From: Mesobacillus maritimus
Lineage (GTDB): Bacteria; Bacillota; Bacilli; Bacillales; Cytobacillaceae
Direction: 5' to 3'
DNA: 64,000 nucleotides
NCBI RefSeq assembly: GCF_023715205.1
Contig: NZ_JAMBNR010000001.1
Coordinates: 310,001-374,000, forward strand
Shown here piece after piece: positions 25,661 to 35,551 of the stretch (its first letter is position 1; each line of letters opens with the position of its first letter). Position numbers and translations under genes: made by a program. Under the pieces are notes generated by a model. It did no database searches. It saw only the letters and a list, made by a program, of their open reading frames with translations, and was not told where the DNA came from.

Positions 25661-28381
25661 TTATCCTTTTAATTTTTCACGAAGAACCATTTGTAGGATA
25701 CCACCATGACGGTAGTAGTCGATTTCAACCTCAGAATCGAAGCGAACGACTGCTTCAAATGTTTTTTGGTTTCCATTTTCGTCAGTCGCAGTAACTTTAA
25801 CAAGGTCACGTGGACGTACGTTTTCATCGACCTCAACGTTGAAGCTTTCTTTACCTGTTAATCCTAGTGTTTCAGCATTTTCACCATCTTTGAATTGAAG
25901 TGGTAGAACACCCATCAATACTAAGTTTGAACGGTGGATACGCTCGAAGCTCTCTGCAATTACAGTCTTAATTCCAAGTAGATTTGTTCCTTTTGCTGCC
26001 CAGTCACGGGAAGATCCCATGCCGTAGTCTTTACCAGCAATAACCATTAGGCCAGTTCCATTTTCTTTATATCTCATACAAGCATCATAAATAGAAGTAA
26101 CATCGCCTGTTGGCCAGTAAGTTGTATAACCGCCTTCGGTACCAGGAGCGATTTGGTTCTTAATACGAATGTTTGCGAATGTACCGCGCATCATAACTTC
26201 GTGGTTTCCACGACGAGAACCGTATGAGTTGAAGTCACGTACTTCAACACCTTTTGAACGTAGGTATTGACCAGCAGGTGTATCTTTACCGATTGCACCA
26301 GCAGGAGAAATATGGTCAGTTGTGACAGAATCACCAAACTTACCAACTACACGTAAACCAGTTAATGGCTCAACTGTTCCTGGTTCAGCGCTTAAACCTT
26401 CAAAGAATGGAGGGTTCGCGATATATGTTGAATCATCATCAAAGCTATATAGAGCATCGTTATTTGTTTGGATTTCGTTCCAACGCTCGTTGTCGCTGAA
26501 TACATTTTCATATTCGCTGCGGAATAATTCCGGTGTAACAACTTTGTTTACAACTTCGTTTACTTCTGCAGTGGATGGCCAAATATCCTTGAAGAATACA
26601 TCGTTGCCATCTTTGTCTTTTCCGATAGAATCGTTTTGAAGGTCGATATTAACCGTTCCAGCTAATGCGTAAGCTACTACAAGCGGTGGAGATGCTAGAT
26701 AGTTTGCTTTTACCAGTGGATGAATACGTCCTTCAAAGTTACGGTTACCAGAAAGAACAGAAGTAACAAGTAAATCAGAGTCTGCAACAGTCTTTTCGAT
26801 TTCTGGTAGAAGTGGACCAGAGTTACCGATACATGTTGTACATCCATAACCTACTAGGTTAAAGCCGATAGATTCTAAGTATGGTAGTAATCCAGAATCA
26901 CGAAGATATCCTGTAACAACCTTAGAACCAGGTGCTAGAGATGTTTTAACAAACTTCGGAACTTCCATTCCTAGTTCAACTGCTTTTTTCGCTACTAGAC
27001 CCGCACCAACTAGTACGTATGGGTTAGAAGTGTTTGTACAGGAAGTAATCGAAGCAATCGCAATTGCACCCGTTTTCATTGTCGCTTGTTCACCGTTTTC
27101 AAACTCAACGACAGCAGACTTCTCGATTTCAGAAGCTTCTAAGCCGAATCCTTGGTTTCCAGCTGGAGCAGTAATAGCATCATTGAAGCTCTTTTTCATT
27201 TGAGAAAGTGGAATTAAATCTTGTGGACGCTTAGGGCCAGAAAGATTTGCTTCAATCTCAGAAAGATCGATTTCAATAACATCTGTATAAACAGGCTCAA
27301 GTGTTGGATCAAAGAATAAACCGTTTTCTTTACAATATTTTTCAACCAATTCAACTTGCTCATCAGTACGTCCAGTTAAACGCATGTAATCAAGAGATTC
27401 AGAGTCAACTGGGAAGAACCCACAAGTTGCACCGTATTCAGGAGCCATATTGGCAACTGTTGCACGGTCTGCTAATGGAAGTGTAACAACTCCAGGACCG
27501 AAGAACTCTACGAATTTACCAACTACACCATGGCTACGAAGAACTTGAGTAACTTTTAATGCAAGGTCAGTTGCAGTTGAACCGTTTGGCATGTCGCCAA
27601 CTAATTTAACACCTACTACCTCTGGTACTGGGAAGTATGAAGGCTGTCCTAGCATTCCAGCTTCTGCTTCGATCCCACCGACGCCCCATCCAAGAACACC
27701 GATACCGTTAATCATTGTTGTATGAGAGTCTGTTCCAACAAGTGAGTCTGGGAAGGCTTCGAATTCGCCATCTTCAGTTTGAACTGAATGGACAACGCTT
27801 GCAAGATACTCTAAGTTAACTTGGTGTACGATACCTGTTGCTGGTGGAACAGCACGATAATTGTCGAATGCTTTTTGTGCCCAACTTAGGAATTGATAAC
27901 GCTCTGCATTACGTTCAAATTCTAGGTCCATGTTTGCTTGTAATGCATCAGGAGTTCCGTATTTATCAACCTGTACAGAGTGGTCAATTACTAAATCAAC
28001 CGGTTTTTCAGGATTAATTTTATCTGGGTCTCCACCAAGGTCAGCCATTGCTTTTCTTAATGAAGCAAGGTCAACAACCGCTGGTACTCCAGTAAAGTCC
28101 TGTAGAATAACACGAGAAGGTTTGAAAGGTACATCTACCTCTTTAACTTCACTAGTTCCCCATTTTACTAGATTTTCAACATGTTCTTTTGTAATAACTC
28201 GGCCATCATGTTGACGAAGAACAGATTCAAGAAGTACCTTAATCGAATAAGGAAGCTTCGATACGTTTCCTAGTCCTGCTTCTTCAAGTGCTGCAAGACG
28301 ATAGTAATGGTAGCGTTTCCCGCCTGATTCAAATGTACTGCGGGCTTTAAATACATCAAGGTCAGTTAATTGTTTAGTCAT
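25661..28381 (-). CDS. citB: Aconitate hydratase (aconitase A)
   Basis: TCA-cycle enzyme isomerising citrate and isocitrate through a 4Fe-4S cluster. In Bacillus it also binds RNA as an IRP. The product is 906 residues from the ATG at 28381 (GGGGG 7 nt upstream), close to the 909 of B. subtilis. Cluster cysteines are in [12 protein letters not shown] and [14 protein letters not shown]. The substrate loop [21 protein letters not shown] and the C-terminal swivel domain ([19 protein letters not shown]) are intact. Nested inverted repeats upstream (28430-28468) may be the operator. In B. subtilis citB is controlled by CcpC and CodY. Confidence 0.97.
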   Translation of the reverse strand: MTKQLTDLDVFKARSTFESGGKRYHYYRLAALEEAGLGNVSKLPYSIKVLLESVLRQHDGRVITKEHVENLVKWGTSEVKEVDVPFKPSRVILQDFTGVPAVVDLASLRKAMADLGGDPDKINPEKPVDLVIDHSVQVDKYGTPDALQANMDLEFERNAERYQFLSWAQKAFDNYRAVPPATGIVHQVNLEYLASVVHSVQTEDGEFEAFPDSLVGTDSHTTMINGIGVLGWGVGGIEAEAGMLGQPSYFPVPEVVGVKLVGDMPNGSTATDLALKVTQVLRSHGVVGKFVEFFGPGVVTLPLADRATVANMAPEYGATCGFFPVDSESLDYMRLTGRTDEQVELVEKYCKENGLFFDPTLEPVYTDVIEIDLSEIEANLSGPKRPQDLIPLSQMKKSFNDAITAPAGNQGFGLEASEIEKSAVVEFENGEQATMKTGAIAIASITSCTNTSNPYVLVGAGLVAKKAVELGMEVPKFVKTSLAPGSKVVTGYLRDSGLLPYLESIGFNLVGYGCTTCIGNSGPLLPEIEKTVADSDLLVTSVLSGNRNFEGRIHPLVKANYLASPPLVVAYALAGTVNIDLQNDSIGKDKDGNDVFFKDIWPSTAEVNEVVNKVVTPELFRSEYENVFSDNERWNEIQTNNDALYSFDDDSTYIANPPFFEGLSAEPGTVEPLTGLRVVGKFGDSVTTDHISPAGAIGKDTPAGQYLRSKGVEVRDFNSYGSRRGNHEVMMRGTFANIRIKNQIAPGTEGGYTTYWPTGDVTSIYDACMRYKENGTGLMVIAGKDYGMGSSRDWAAKGTNLLGIKTVIAESFERIHRSNLVLMGVLPLQFKDGENAETLGLTGKESFNVEVDENVRPRDLVKVTATDENGNQKTFEAVVRFDSEVEIDYYRHGGILQMVLREKLKG

Positions 28382-28429
28382 CTGACTACCCCCTTTGGTC
28401 GTAACAATCATACACTAAATAAATGTAAT

Positions 28430-28468
28430 TGTCGAAAAGTTAGAACTTTATTCGACATCCTAACTTTT
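28430..28468. promoter_or_regulatory. Two interleaved inverted repeats upstream of citB
   Basis: TGTCGAA (28430-28436) pairs with TTCGACA (28451-28457). AAAAGTTAG (28435-28443) pairs with CTAACTTTT (28460-28468). The two dyads overlap, so only one hairpin can form at a time. It lies 50-90 nt upstream of the citB start. It could be a protein operator such as a CcpC site or an RNA switch. The rest of 28382-28713 holds only promoters for citB and sspO. Confidence 0.55.
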
Positions 28469-28713
28469 CTCACAATTCTAATCTTAATATAACTCTATGT
28501 ATAAGTAAATATCAATATTGTTATTGTTTTTGATAAGAAAAACTTATAGTATTTTAGGTTTCTACAGTGAAAATACGATAATCAAGCATGTTTGAATTAT
28601 GAAAAAAACCTTTAAAATCAAGGATTCACAATAGGTTATTATTCCAAAAAAGTATCGATTCTGGAAACAAGGGCAAAATAATCCTGAAAATTTTCAGAAA
28701 GAAGGTGACCATT

Positions 28714-28863
28714 TTGGCAAAACGCAAGGCGAACCACATCATCCCTGGTATGAATGCAGCTAGTGCCCAAGGGAAAGGTACTGGATACAATGAGGAGTAT
28801 TCGAATGAACCACTAACAGAACTGCAAAAGCAAAACAACAAAAAGCGTAAAAAAAATCAGTAA
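28714..28863 (+). CDS. sspO: Small acid-soluble spore protein O
   Basis: A 49-residue spore protein, starting at TTG 28714 with AAGAAGGTGA upstream. It reads [20 protein letters not shown] and ends [13 protein letters not shown]. It matches SspO (CotK) of B. subtilis (VKRKANHVINGMN, QGKGAGY, RQNNKKRKTNQ). It is divergent from citB, as in B. subtilis. Confidence 0.95.
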   Translation: MAKRKANHIIPGMNAASAQGKGTGYNEEYSNEPLTELQKQNNKKRKKNQ

Positions 28864-28908
28864 TCCAAACTATTTGAATCTAAACGTGTAAAGCTAATTG
28901 CGAAATAA

Positions 28909-28940
28909 AGCGGAAGGTGCTCTCCTCCCTTCCGCTTTTT
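28909..28940 (+). terminator. Intrinsic terminator after sspO
   Basis: AGCGGAAGG / CCTTCCGCT hairpin followed by TTTTTG. It also lies at the end of the convergent gene at 28948. Confidence 0.7.
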
Positions 28941-28947
28941 GTTCAGT

Positions 28948-29205
28948 TTATTGTAAATTTACTTCTTCGACAATTTTTTCTAAATCGTTCATAAAACGTT
29001 CCAATTGTGGACGTTGTGTTTCTGATGCCACTTCAAGAGCATTTTCGATTTGTTGATAAGCTTCGTTCACTTCATTCTTTAAGTGTTTCAGCTGATGACC
29101 ATAGTTTGCACTATCAGTCACAATATCTTGATAAAAATCTTGTACTTCCTCAAACCCTTGTTGGGCTGCTTGAAAGGCTTGCTGTTTATTTTTATGATAA
29201 GGCAT
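28948..29205 (-). CDS. Small helical protein, possibly DUF2524 (YtzC-like)
   Basis: An 85-residue, Gln/Glu-rich protein predicted to be nearly all helical with a coiled coil (LKNEVNEAYQQIENALEVAS, ERFMNDLEKIVEEVN). The pattern recalls the YtzC/DUF2524 family of small Bacillus proteins, but I am not certain. GGAGG lies upstream of the ATG. It sits between sspO and sspP on the opposite strand. Function unknown. Confidence 0.65.
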   Translation of the reverse strand: MPYHKNKQQAFQAAQQGFEEVQDFYQDIVTDSANYGHQLKHLKNEVNEAYQQIENALEVASETQRPQLERFMNDLEKIVEEVNLQ

Positions 29206-29353
29206 AGAATTTCTACCTCCTGTTTTCTTTTGTAGTGATATAGAAATTTCGAAGTAAATTGCGCCTCGAGTATTCGTAAATTGTGCAGGAGTGAAAGAAA
29301 ATATTCAGTATAAATTCAAATCCATCACAACAACCTACTAGTAGGAGGGATGT

Positions 29354-29500
29354 ATGATGAATAAAAACGATAGCAAAGATATGCGAAAAAATGCGCCTAA
29401 AGGACATAACCCGGGTCAGCCAGAACCATTGAGTGGCTCAAAAAAAGTAAAAAATCGAAATCACTCAAGACAAAAGAATGGACATAACCACGATATGTAA
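29354..29500 (+). CDS. sspP: Small acid-soluble spore protein P
   Basis: A 48-residue spore protein, [20 protein letters not shown] followed by [20 protein letters not shown] and ending GHNHDM. It is almost identical in pattern to B. subtilis SspP (CotL). GGAGGG precedes the two tandem ATGs. The first gives the family length of 48. Confidence 0.96.
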   Translation: MMNKNDSKDMRKNAPKGHNPGQPEPLSGSKKVKNRNHSRQKNGHNHDM

Positions 29501-29510
29501 AATTACAAGA

Positions 29511-29549
29511 AAAATGAGGCCTTTGCCGTACAGGCAGAGACCTCATTTT
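29511..29549. terminator. Bidirectional intrinsic terminator between sspP and selA
   Basis: AAAATGAGG / CCTCATTTT outer arms with a TGCC / GGCA inner stem. It is flanked by sequence suited to termination in both directions. Confidence 0.7.
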
Positions 29550-29630
29550 CTCGTTTTAGCTGTATGTGATTCCTCATAACCAAAACATTTCCTTCTTGGT
29601 TCATGAGGCAGACTTTTGAATTAATTACCT

Positions 29631-31040
29631 TTAGATGTGTGTTAATAATGCTTTAATAATTAGAGTTTCTTCCTCATCAGTAACTGTCCTTAAATCAATT
29701 TGGATTTCTTCTTTATGTCTTCTGACAATAACTGCAGGTTTTGAGTCTATTCTTAATTTTCTAGCCAGTTGTTCTGTTGAAAGAGTGGGATGAACTAAAG
29801 CCACTAAATAAGTGGGTAGCTCAACTTCTGGCATCGTCCCTCCTCCAACTTGACTTGTCCCTTCAATAATTCTTAAGGAATAACCACTTTTCTCATTGTT
29901 TAATTGCTGGATGAAATTCTCAGCCCGAGCTTTAATTGTTTTGGGCTGCATTAACAAATGTCGCACTGTAGGAATTTGTTGGATCCCTTGTTCACCTTTC
30001 AGGTAATCTGCTAATGTCGCTTCTAATGCTGCTAAAGTCATCTTATCTACACGTAGTACTCTTGCAAGTTGATGTTTCTTTAATTGATCGATGAGATGTT
30101 TCTTTCCAACAATTAGGCCTGCCTGTGGTCCGCCAAGTAATTTATCTCCGCTAAATGAAACAATATCGGCACCTTGTTTAATGATTTCACTAACGACCGG
30201 CTCCTCACCGATTCCATGTTGTTGAAAGTCATACAAAACCCCACTTCCAAGATCTTCATAAAAAAGAATTTCTTCGTGTTTACTAGCCAAATCTGCTAGT
30301 TCGGTTGTTTCAACAGTTTTAGTGAAGCCCATGATCTTAAAATTGCTAGTATGGACTTTCAAAATCATACTTGTCTCTTCATTGATGGCCTGTTCATAGT
30401 CACGCAAATGGGTTTTATTTGTGGTGCCAACCTCAATCAGTTTGGCTCCACTTTCTTCCATGATACTCGAGATTCGGAATGAACCTCCTATCTCTACCAA
30501 TTGTCCTCTTGAAACAACAACCTCTTTCTCTTTAGCCAATGCACGCAAAATGAGAAAAACAGCCGCTGCATTATTGTTAACGACCATTGCCGCCTCAGCG
30601 CCAGTAATTTCTTTTAGCAACGATTCGGCATGACTATGTCTTGATCCCCGTTCTCCTTCTTCTAGTTTATATTCAAGATTGGAATAATTTTGAGCTGTTT
30701 CAATAACATGTTCGGTAGCTCGATCGCTCAATCTAGCTCTTCCTAAATTGGTATGTAAAATAGTTCCTGTTGCATTTATAACCCGCTTAAGTGTATAGCT
30801 TTGTTGTTGTTCGATTCTTTTTTTAAGCAACTCAAATACACTGGAAATAAATTGGTTAGATCCAGGCTCTGGTCCCGTCCATGTTCTTTCAAGTATTTCT
30901 TGCCGAATCTCGGAAATCACTTGCTTAAGGTATTCAGTTAGAATTTGTATATCGACGGTATAGTATTTAGCAATGCTGTGGAACTGCGCATCTCTTTGAA
31001 GTTCATGAACCGGTGGCATTTGCCGAAGAAGTTGCTTCAC
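29631..31040 (-). CDS. selA: L-seryl-tRNA(Sec) selenium transferase
   Basis: PLP enzyme that converts Ser-tRNA(Sec) to Sec-tRNA(Sec) using selenophosphate from SelD. The product is 469 residues from the GTG at 31040, which has GGAGG 8 nt upstream. Motifs: INATGTILHTNLGRA near residue 90, NNNAAAVFLIL, and the PLP lysine in SFSGDKLLGGPQAG (Lys300). The C-terminal part is complete (VGGGTMPEVELP, HKEEIQIDLRTV). selB normally follows selA, but here a terminator follows and no selB is present. Together with three TGA-containing genes nearby it shows that the organism makes selenocysteine. Confidence 0.95.
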   Translation of the reverse strand: MKQLLRQMPPVHELQRDAQFHSIAKYYTVDIQILTEYLKQVISEIRQEILERTWTGPEPGSNQFISSVFELLKKRIEQQQSYTLKRVINATGTILHTNLGRARLSDRATEHVIETAQNYSNLEYKLEEGERGSRHSHAESLLKEITGAEAAMVVNNNAAAVFLILRALAKEKEVVVSRGQLVEIGGSFRISSIMEESGAKLIEVGTTNKTHLRDYEQAINEETSMILKVHTSNFKIMGFTKTVETTELADLASKHEEILFYEDLGSGVLYDFQQHGIGEEPVVSEIIKQGADIVSFSGDKLLGGPQAGLIVGKKHLIDQLKKHQLARVLRVDKMTLAALEATLADYLKGEQGIQQIPTVRHLLMQPKTIKARAENFIQQLNNEKSGYSLRIIEGTSQVGGGTMPEVELPTYLVALVHPTLSTEQLARKLRIDSKPAVIVRRHKEEIQIDLRTVTDEEETLIIKALLTHI

Positions 31041-31183
31041 ATTGTTTCCCTCCAGTTTTAACAATAGCCCCTACATTATAGCATTATTTCCCTACATGTC
31101 CGACAAATAAAAGGATTCCTTGTCCTGCTTCTTTACTTCCGTGCATATATTGTTCACAAAAGAATGTTTAGCAGGAGGATCAC

Positions 31184-31459
31184 ATGTTTAATTTAATTGA
31201 AAAAGCAGTATTAGGCATGGCGACATTGCGTCTCTTATCAGGGAGTATTGAAATTTTTGCAGCAATTTTAATGTTGAAGCTGAACGATGTCGGAAAAGCG
31301 TTAGTTGTGAATAGTTCGCTTGCATTAGTTGGTCCTATCGTTCTTATTCTCACAACAACCATCGGTCTATTAGGATTGGCCGATAAAATTTCATTTGGGA
31401 AAATGTTTTGGGTTTTATTAGGAGTGGGCTGTATTTTATATGGTGTTCGAAGCAACTAA
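31184..31459 (+). CDS. yqhV: Small membrane protein YqhV (DUF2619)
   Basis: A 91-residue protein with three hydrophobic segments, matching the YqhV/DUF2619 family (FNLIEKAVLGMATLRLLSGS at the N-terminus, GPIVLILTTTIGLLGLADK in the middle, GCILYGVRSN at the end). In B. subtilis it lies near the spoIIIA genes. Here it is isolated beside selA. GGAGG precedes the ATG. Function unknown. Confidence 0.85.
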   Translation: MFNLIEKAVLGMATLRLLSGSIEIFAAILMLKLNDVGKALVVNSSLALVGPIVLILTTTIGLLGLADKISFGKMFWVLLGVGCILYGVRSN

Positions 31460-31552
31460 GTTCCTTCAAATACTTCCAGTTGATTTTCTTCGTATGATTC
31501 CATTGTGTTCTTGAAAAACTACCGTAAAAGAGAACATCAGGAGGGATTAGCT

Positions 31553-32053
31553 ATGGGGGTACTAAATGGTGAACCGAAAGAAGAGCCATTGCATGTAGGT
31601 GAAATTTATCATTTATGGACTCATTTATTGGAATCAAAAGCGCTTCTTGTTACGCTACAAGTTTTTATCAATCATACTGGAGATGAGGATTTAAAAAAAT
31701 TTCTTCAAGAATTCACCGAAGACTGTATACAGCAAGAGGAAGAACAGGTGGAGCAACTTTTAAAAGAGAATGGGTTACGACTTCCACCTGCACCTCCAGA
31801 CCGACCGATGGTAAACCTAGAAGACATTCCTGCAGGGGCTCGATTAAATGATCCTGAAGTAGCCGCTCTCGTAGGGAAAGAGCTAACGGTTGGAAAACTT
31901 CTAACAAGCTATGTTGCCAGCATTGCCATCCGGCAAGATATTGCAGAAATGTATAATGAGTTCCAAACCCAACGTGTTGAATTTCAAGGAAAACTACTAA
32001 AAATGAACAAAGAAAAAGGATGGCTTGTTCCGCCACCACTTAATACAAGATAA
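31553..32053 (+). CDS. DUF3231 family protein
   Basis: A 166-residue helical protein of the DUF3231 family, with a ferritin-like four-helix pattern. Features: GEIYHLWTHLLESKALLVTLQ, QQEEEQVEQLLKENGLRLPPAPPDRP and VASIAIRQDIAEMY. Family members in Bacillus are often found as tandem repeats of this domain. This one has a single copy. The start is the ATG at 31553 with AGGAGGG upstream, and the open frame to 31505 lacks one. Convergent with the SelW-like gene. Function unknown. Confidence 0.8.
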   Translation: MGVLNGEPKEEPLHVGEIYHLWTHLLESKALLVTLQVFINHTGDEDLKKFLQEFTEDCIQQEEEQVEQLLKENGLRLPPAPPDRPMVNLEDIPAGARLNDPEVAALVGKELTVGKLLTSYVASIAIRQDIAEMYNEFQTQRVEFQGKLLKMNKEKGWLVPPPLNTR

Positions 32054-32083
32054 TCAAACTTATAGGCGCCTGGAAATTAGATT

Positions 32084-32317
32084 CTAGGCACCTTTTTCTT
32101 TTTCTAATTGTGCGATAATCGCGTCTGATTTCGGGAACACTCCCGTTTCATCCTTTGAGTAAATTTTCTCGCCATTTACAGTTACTTCAAAGACACCCCC
32201 CGAGGATGGAATTAACTCCATTTTTTCAATTCGGCCTCGAAAGTGGGTAAATAAATCTTCTGCGAAACTCGCAGCTTTTGGTGCATAGTTTCACATCATA
32301 CAGAATTCAATTTTCAT
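32084..32317 (-). CDS. SelW-like (Rdx family) selenoprotein with in-frame TGA (Sec9)
   Basis: A 77-residue thioredoxin-like Rdx/SelT-SelW-SelH family protein when TGA at 32291-32293 is read as selenocysteine. It begins MKIEFCMM-U-NYAPKAASFA, giving the CxxU redox motif typical of SelW (Cys6, Sec9). It continues through SSGGVFEVTVNGEKIYSKDE to a TAG at 32084. The ATG at 32317 has GGAG 9 nt upstream, and an in-frame ATG at 32332 is an alternative. A perfect SECIS hairpin starts 16 nt after the TGA. It is divergent from selD across 147 nt, so the two may share regulation. Because the TGA is at codon 9, ordinary gene callers miss this gene. Confidence 0.9.
32260..32274 (-). promoter_or_regulatory. 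Bacterial SECIS element of the SelW-like gene
   Basis: On the minus strand, CTGCGA-GTT-TCGCAG forms a perfect 6-bp stem with a 3-nt loop whose first base is G. It lies 16 nt after the TGA, the spacing expected for SelB binding. Confidence 0.8.
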
Positions 32318-32464
32318 TTGGAATTTCTCCATCTTTGTACCCCCATAACAAACTTAATTTTAACGTCATTGTATAAAAAACAATTATATATGGCAAATGA
32401 TACAAGTTAAACATGTGCTTTTTAAAACTAGCTTCGGTATACTATAGATTGGAGGTGTTATGTT

Positions 32465-33517
32465 TTGAGTGAACAAGAAAAAATACGTCTTACAACTTTG
32501 TCCTCTAAAGCTGGCTGAGGCTGCAAAATCAGTCCTGAGGACTTGATGCAAGTTTTGCGTCTATTACCTAAACAAGAATCCGTTCCTGAATTATTAGTAG
32601 GAAATGAAACAGCTGATGATGCAGGAGTATACAAGCTGACGGAATCAATTGCTTTAATTCAAACTGTCGACTATTTCACTCCTGTAGTGGATGATCCATA
32701 TATGTTTGGCCAGATTGCAGCGGCTAATTCTCTAAGTGATGTATATGCAATGGGAGGAGAACCGAAAACGGTTTTGAATATTGTCGGGTATCCTGTAAAA
32801 AAACTTGGACCTGATCTTTTAGCTGAAATCATGAGAGGTGCTGCTGACAAGGTAAAAGAAGCAGGAGCAGTAACAATCGGTGGTCATTCAGTAGATGACC
32901 AAGAACCTAAATTTGGATTATCGGTAACAGGGATTGCTCACCCTGATAAGATTTGGAAAAATGTCGGTGCCAAACCTGGAGATGTTTTGGTATTATCAAA
33001 ACCACTTGGAGTCGGTATTATAACGACAGGAATTAAACGCAATAAGGTCACATCGGAACAAGAAAAAGCGGTGACGGAAACGATGGCGCTATTAAATAAA
33101 TCAGCTGCTGAATCACTAAAAACATTCCATCCACACGCAGTTACTGATGTTACAGGGTTCGGACTACTAGGGCATGGTAGTGAAATGGCACGTGGCAGTG
33201 ATGTGACGCTCGAATTCACCTTATCCAACGTTCCTGTATTAGCTGGGACCTATGAGCTGGCTGCGGAGGGAGTTGTTCCTGGTGGATCGAAGGCAAATCA
33301 TAAGTGGCTTAGCAATGACGTCGACTATCAAGATATTTCCGATAGTGAGCAACTTGTCCTTTGTGACGCGATTACATCCGGCGGTTTATTAGTAGCTCTG
33401 CCAGAGTCAGAAGCAAATGAGTATGTAGCCAAGTTACATGAAGTAGGGTTAAATCAAGCTACAATTGTTGGGAGAGTAACTGAAAAAAGCGATAAATGGA
33501 TTCACGTTGTTCGCTAA
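32465..33517 (+). CDS. selD: Selenophosphate synthetase SelD with in-frame TGA (Sec18)
   Basis: Makes selenophosphate from selenide and ATP, the donor for SelA. Translation from the TTG at 32465 (GGAGG 9 nt upstream) runs MSEQEKIRLTTLSSKAG-U-GCKISPEDL. The TGA at 32516-32518 falls exactly on the catalytic cysteine of the AGCGCK motif (Cys17 in E. coli). After it the protein continues to 350 residues with the conserved ADDAGVY, QTVDYFTPVVDDPY, GGHSVDDQEPKFG and DVTGFGLLGHGSEMA. A hairpin follows the TGA. Sec-containing SelD is known in several lineages. If the TGA is ignored, annotation starts falsely near 32543 and loses the active site. Confidence 0.95.
32523..32558 (+). promoter_or_regulatory. 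Candidate bacterial SECIS element of selD
   Basis: Just after the TGA, an apical helix ATCA-GTCC / GGAC-(bulged T)-TGAT closes a TGA loop (32528-32547). An outer GCAAA / TTTGC pairing (32523-32527 with 32554-32558) can extend it. Confidence 0.65.
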
Positions 33518-33554
33518 CAATAAACCCCACTAATTTACATTTCAAACAAAAGAA

Positions 33555-33582
33555 AAGCAGGGTTCCCACGGGAAGCCTGCTT
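33555..33582. terminator. Bidirectional intrinsic terminator between selD and yitT-like gene
   Basis: AAGCAGG-TTCCC / GGGAA-CCTGCTT hairpin with TTTTTC on the plus strand and TTTTC on the minus strand. Confidence 0.8.
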
Positions 33583-33587
33583 TTTCT

Positions 33588-34400
33588 TTATACTCGATGT
33601 TTATGAAATAACCCCATTACTTCGACAGTCTCGGTAATATTCACAAATGCGTTCGGATCAATTTTTGCGACTAAGGATTTAACTTCTCCTAGTTCATACC
33701 GGGAAATCACCGTCATAAGTATATTTCGCTTTTGATTTGTGTACCCACCCATCCCATCGAAAATTGTTACACCACGATATACATTTTCTAAAAGATGCTC
33801 TCTCATTTCTTCACCTTTTTGGGTAACGATCATTAAGGTTAACTTTTCATGATGGGTATAGATTGCATCAACGACCTTACCAGTAACAAAAATGGATATC
33901 ATTGTATACAGTGCGGAATCCCAGTTAAATAAAAAGCCACTGACCAAAATAATAACCGCATTCATCATCGTTAACATCGTTCCGATTGGAAAATCTCTTT
34001 TTCTCGCTATTAACATCCCAATGACATCAAAGCCACCGGATGAACCCGAACAACGAAAGATAAGTCCAATCCCAATCCCCGTTAACGCTCCACCGAAAAC
34101 GGAAGACAGTATGATATCATTCGCGATGCTCATAATCGGAATGATATAAAGTCCCAAGGATATGACAATAACAGAAAGGATGGTATGGATAATGAATTTT
34201 TTTCCTAATTTGAAATATCCGATGACCAATAACGGAAAATTCAACAGGAAGTTTGCAATCCCCGTGTTAATGGGAGTCAACATTCCGAAAATCATAGAAA
34301 TCCCACTTATACCACTGCTTAGAATTTCATGTGGAATTAAGAAAAAGTTAAACGCGATTGCCACAATCACGGAACCAAAAATGACGCCTAGGATTTGCAT
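33588..34400 (-). CDS. YitT family membrane protein (DUF161 + DUF2179)
   Basis: A 270-residue protein with five to six N-terminal membrane segments (YitT_membrane, formerly DUF161) and a cytoplasmic DUF2179 domain of about 80 residues at the C-terminus. Family signatures: FFLIPHEILSSGISGISMI, FRCSGSSGGFDVIGMLIARK, and VTIFDGMGGYTNQKRNILMTV. B. subtilis has several paralogues (YitT, YpjC, YqfU and others), so I give no symbol. GGGGG precedes the ATG. Function unknown. Confidence 0.85.
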   Translation of the reverse strand: MQILGVIFGSVIVAIAFNFFLIPHEILSSGISGISMIFGMLTPINTGIANFLLNFPLLVIGYFKLGKKFIIHTILSVIVISLGLYIIPIMSIANDIILSSVFGGALTGIGIGLIFRCSGSSGGFDVIGMLIARKRDFPIGTMLTMMNAVIILVSGFLFNWDSALYTMISIFVTGKVVDAIYTHHEKLTLMIVTQKGEEMREHLLENVYRGVTIFDGMGGYTNQKRNILMTVISRYELGEVKSLVAKIDPNAFVNITETVEVMGLFHKHRV

Positions 34401-34546
34401 CGATGTTGTCCCCCTATCTCTCTATCTAATAAGAGAATACAAAAGGGCATCGGTTGCTGTAAATTTAATAGTTTTTTTCTATTATTTGGATTTGTTAGTC
34501 ATTTTTTAGATGGTTTAGTAAATGTTGATAGGAGGAGTACAGTACA

Positions 34547-35482
34547 TTACATTATATTTTTTATCATTTCCTTAGTCATCCGATCGAGAGTGAATGTTGG
34601 TTTAAATCCCCACTCTTCCTTTGCGCAAGATGCATCTAATTGATTCGGCCAACTATCGGCAATCTGCTGCCTAACTGAGTCAATTTTATAGTCCAGGCGG
34701 AATTCAGGAATTTCTCTTCGAATCGATTGAGCTAACTTTTCTGGGTCTAAGCTCATTGCCGTCACATTATAAGCATTGCGGTTTTTTAACTGTGTACCAT
34801 CGGCCTCCATCAGTTGAATGATGGCTGCTAGCGCATCAGGCATATACATCATATCAAGATACGTCCCTTTTTTTATATAAGAGGTATATCGACGATGTTT
34901 CACGGCCTCATGATACATTTCGACGGCATAATCAGTCGTTCCACCGCCTGGTTGAGTTTTATAAGAAATTAAACCCGGAAAACGTAAACCACGGCAATCC
35001 ACTCCATAGCGCCTAAAATAATAGTCAGCAAGCAACTCTCCTGTTAGTTTGTTAATCCCGTACATGGTTGTAGGACGTTGAATTGTATTTTGAGGAGTTG
35101 CATTTTTAGGTGTAGTTGGACCGAATGCCCCAATGGAGCTAGGTGCGAAAAACTTTGTTTTGAATTCTTTTGCTGTTTCGAGGACATTTAAAAGGCCACT
35201 CATGTTCAGATTCCATGCAAAAAGAGGGTTTAATTCTGCTTTTGCTGATAGCAGAGCTGCCAAGTGAATGATTGTATCAACTCGGTGGGTAGACACAAGT
35301 TGAGACATTCTTTTTTGGTCCATTACATCTAAAATTTCAAAAGGACCTTCCGTTGCAACCTCATGGTCCGGTTTTCTGATGTCGGTGGCAATCACTTTGT
35401 CCTTCCCGTAGGTTTCTCTCAAGGAAAGCGTAAGCTCCGAACCTATTTGCCCTAGAGCACCGGTAATTAATATTCGCTTCAT
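34547..35482 (-). CDS. tdh: NAD-dependent L-threonine 3-dehydrogenase, epimerase (SDR) type
   Basis: Extended short-chain dehydrogenase of 311 residues. It has a Rossmann motif [11 protein letters not shown] at the N-terminus and active-site Tyr/Lys in [29 protein letters not shown] is characteristic of the epimerase-like threonine dehydrogenases. It lies 69 nt downstream of kbl on the same strand. Together they convert threonine to 2-amino-3-ketobutyrate and then glycine plus acetyl-CoA. The context decides TDH over a sugar-nucleotide epimerase. It is unrelated to the zinc MDR-type Tdh of E. coli and B. subtilis. Confidence 0.87.
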   Translation of the reverse strand: MKRILITGALGQIGSELTLSLRETYGKDKVIATDIRKPDHEVATEGPFEILDVMDQKRMSQLVSTHRVDTIIHLAALLSAKAELNPLFAWNLNMSGLLNVLETAKEFKTKFFAPSSIGAFGPTTPKNATPQNTIQRPTTMYGINKLTGELLADYYFRRYGVDCRGLRFPGLISYKTQPGGGTTDYAVEMYHEAVKHRRYTSYIKKGTYLDMMYMPDALAAIIQLMEADGTQLKNRNAYNVTAMSLDPEKLAQSIRREIPEFRLDYKIDSVRQQIADSWPNQLDASCAKEEWGFKPTFTLDRMTKEMIKNIM

Positions 35483-35551
35483 GAAATAGTATACCTCCAG
35501 TTATAACAGGCTATAGTATACTATTCAAATTGTTACCCGGGGGGTTATTGT

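Noticed and set aside
32516-32518. selD as a pseudogene with a nonsense mutation
   Set aside because: The TGA is exactly at the catalytic Cys position, the rest of the gene is intact, a hairpin follows it, and selA is nearby. Recoding explains it better than decay.
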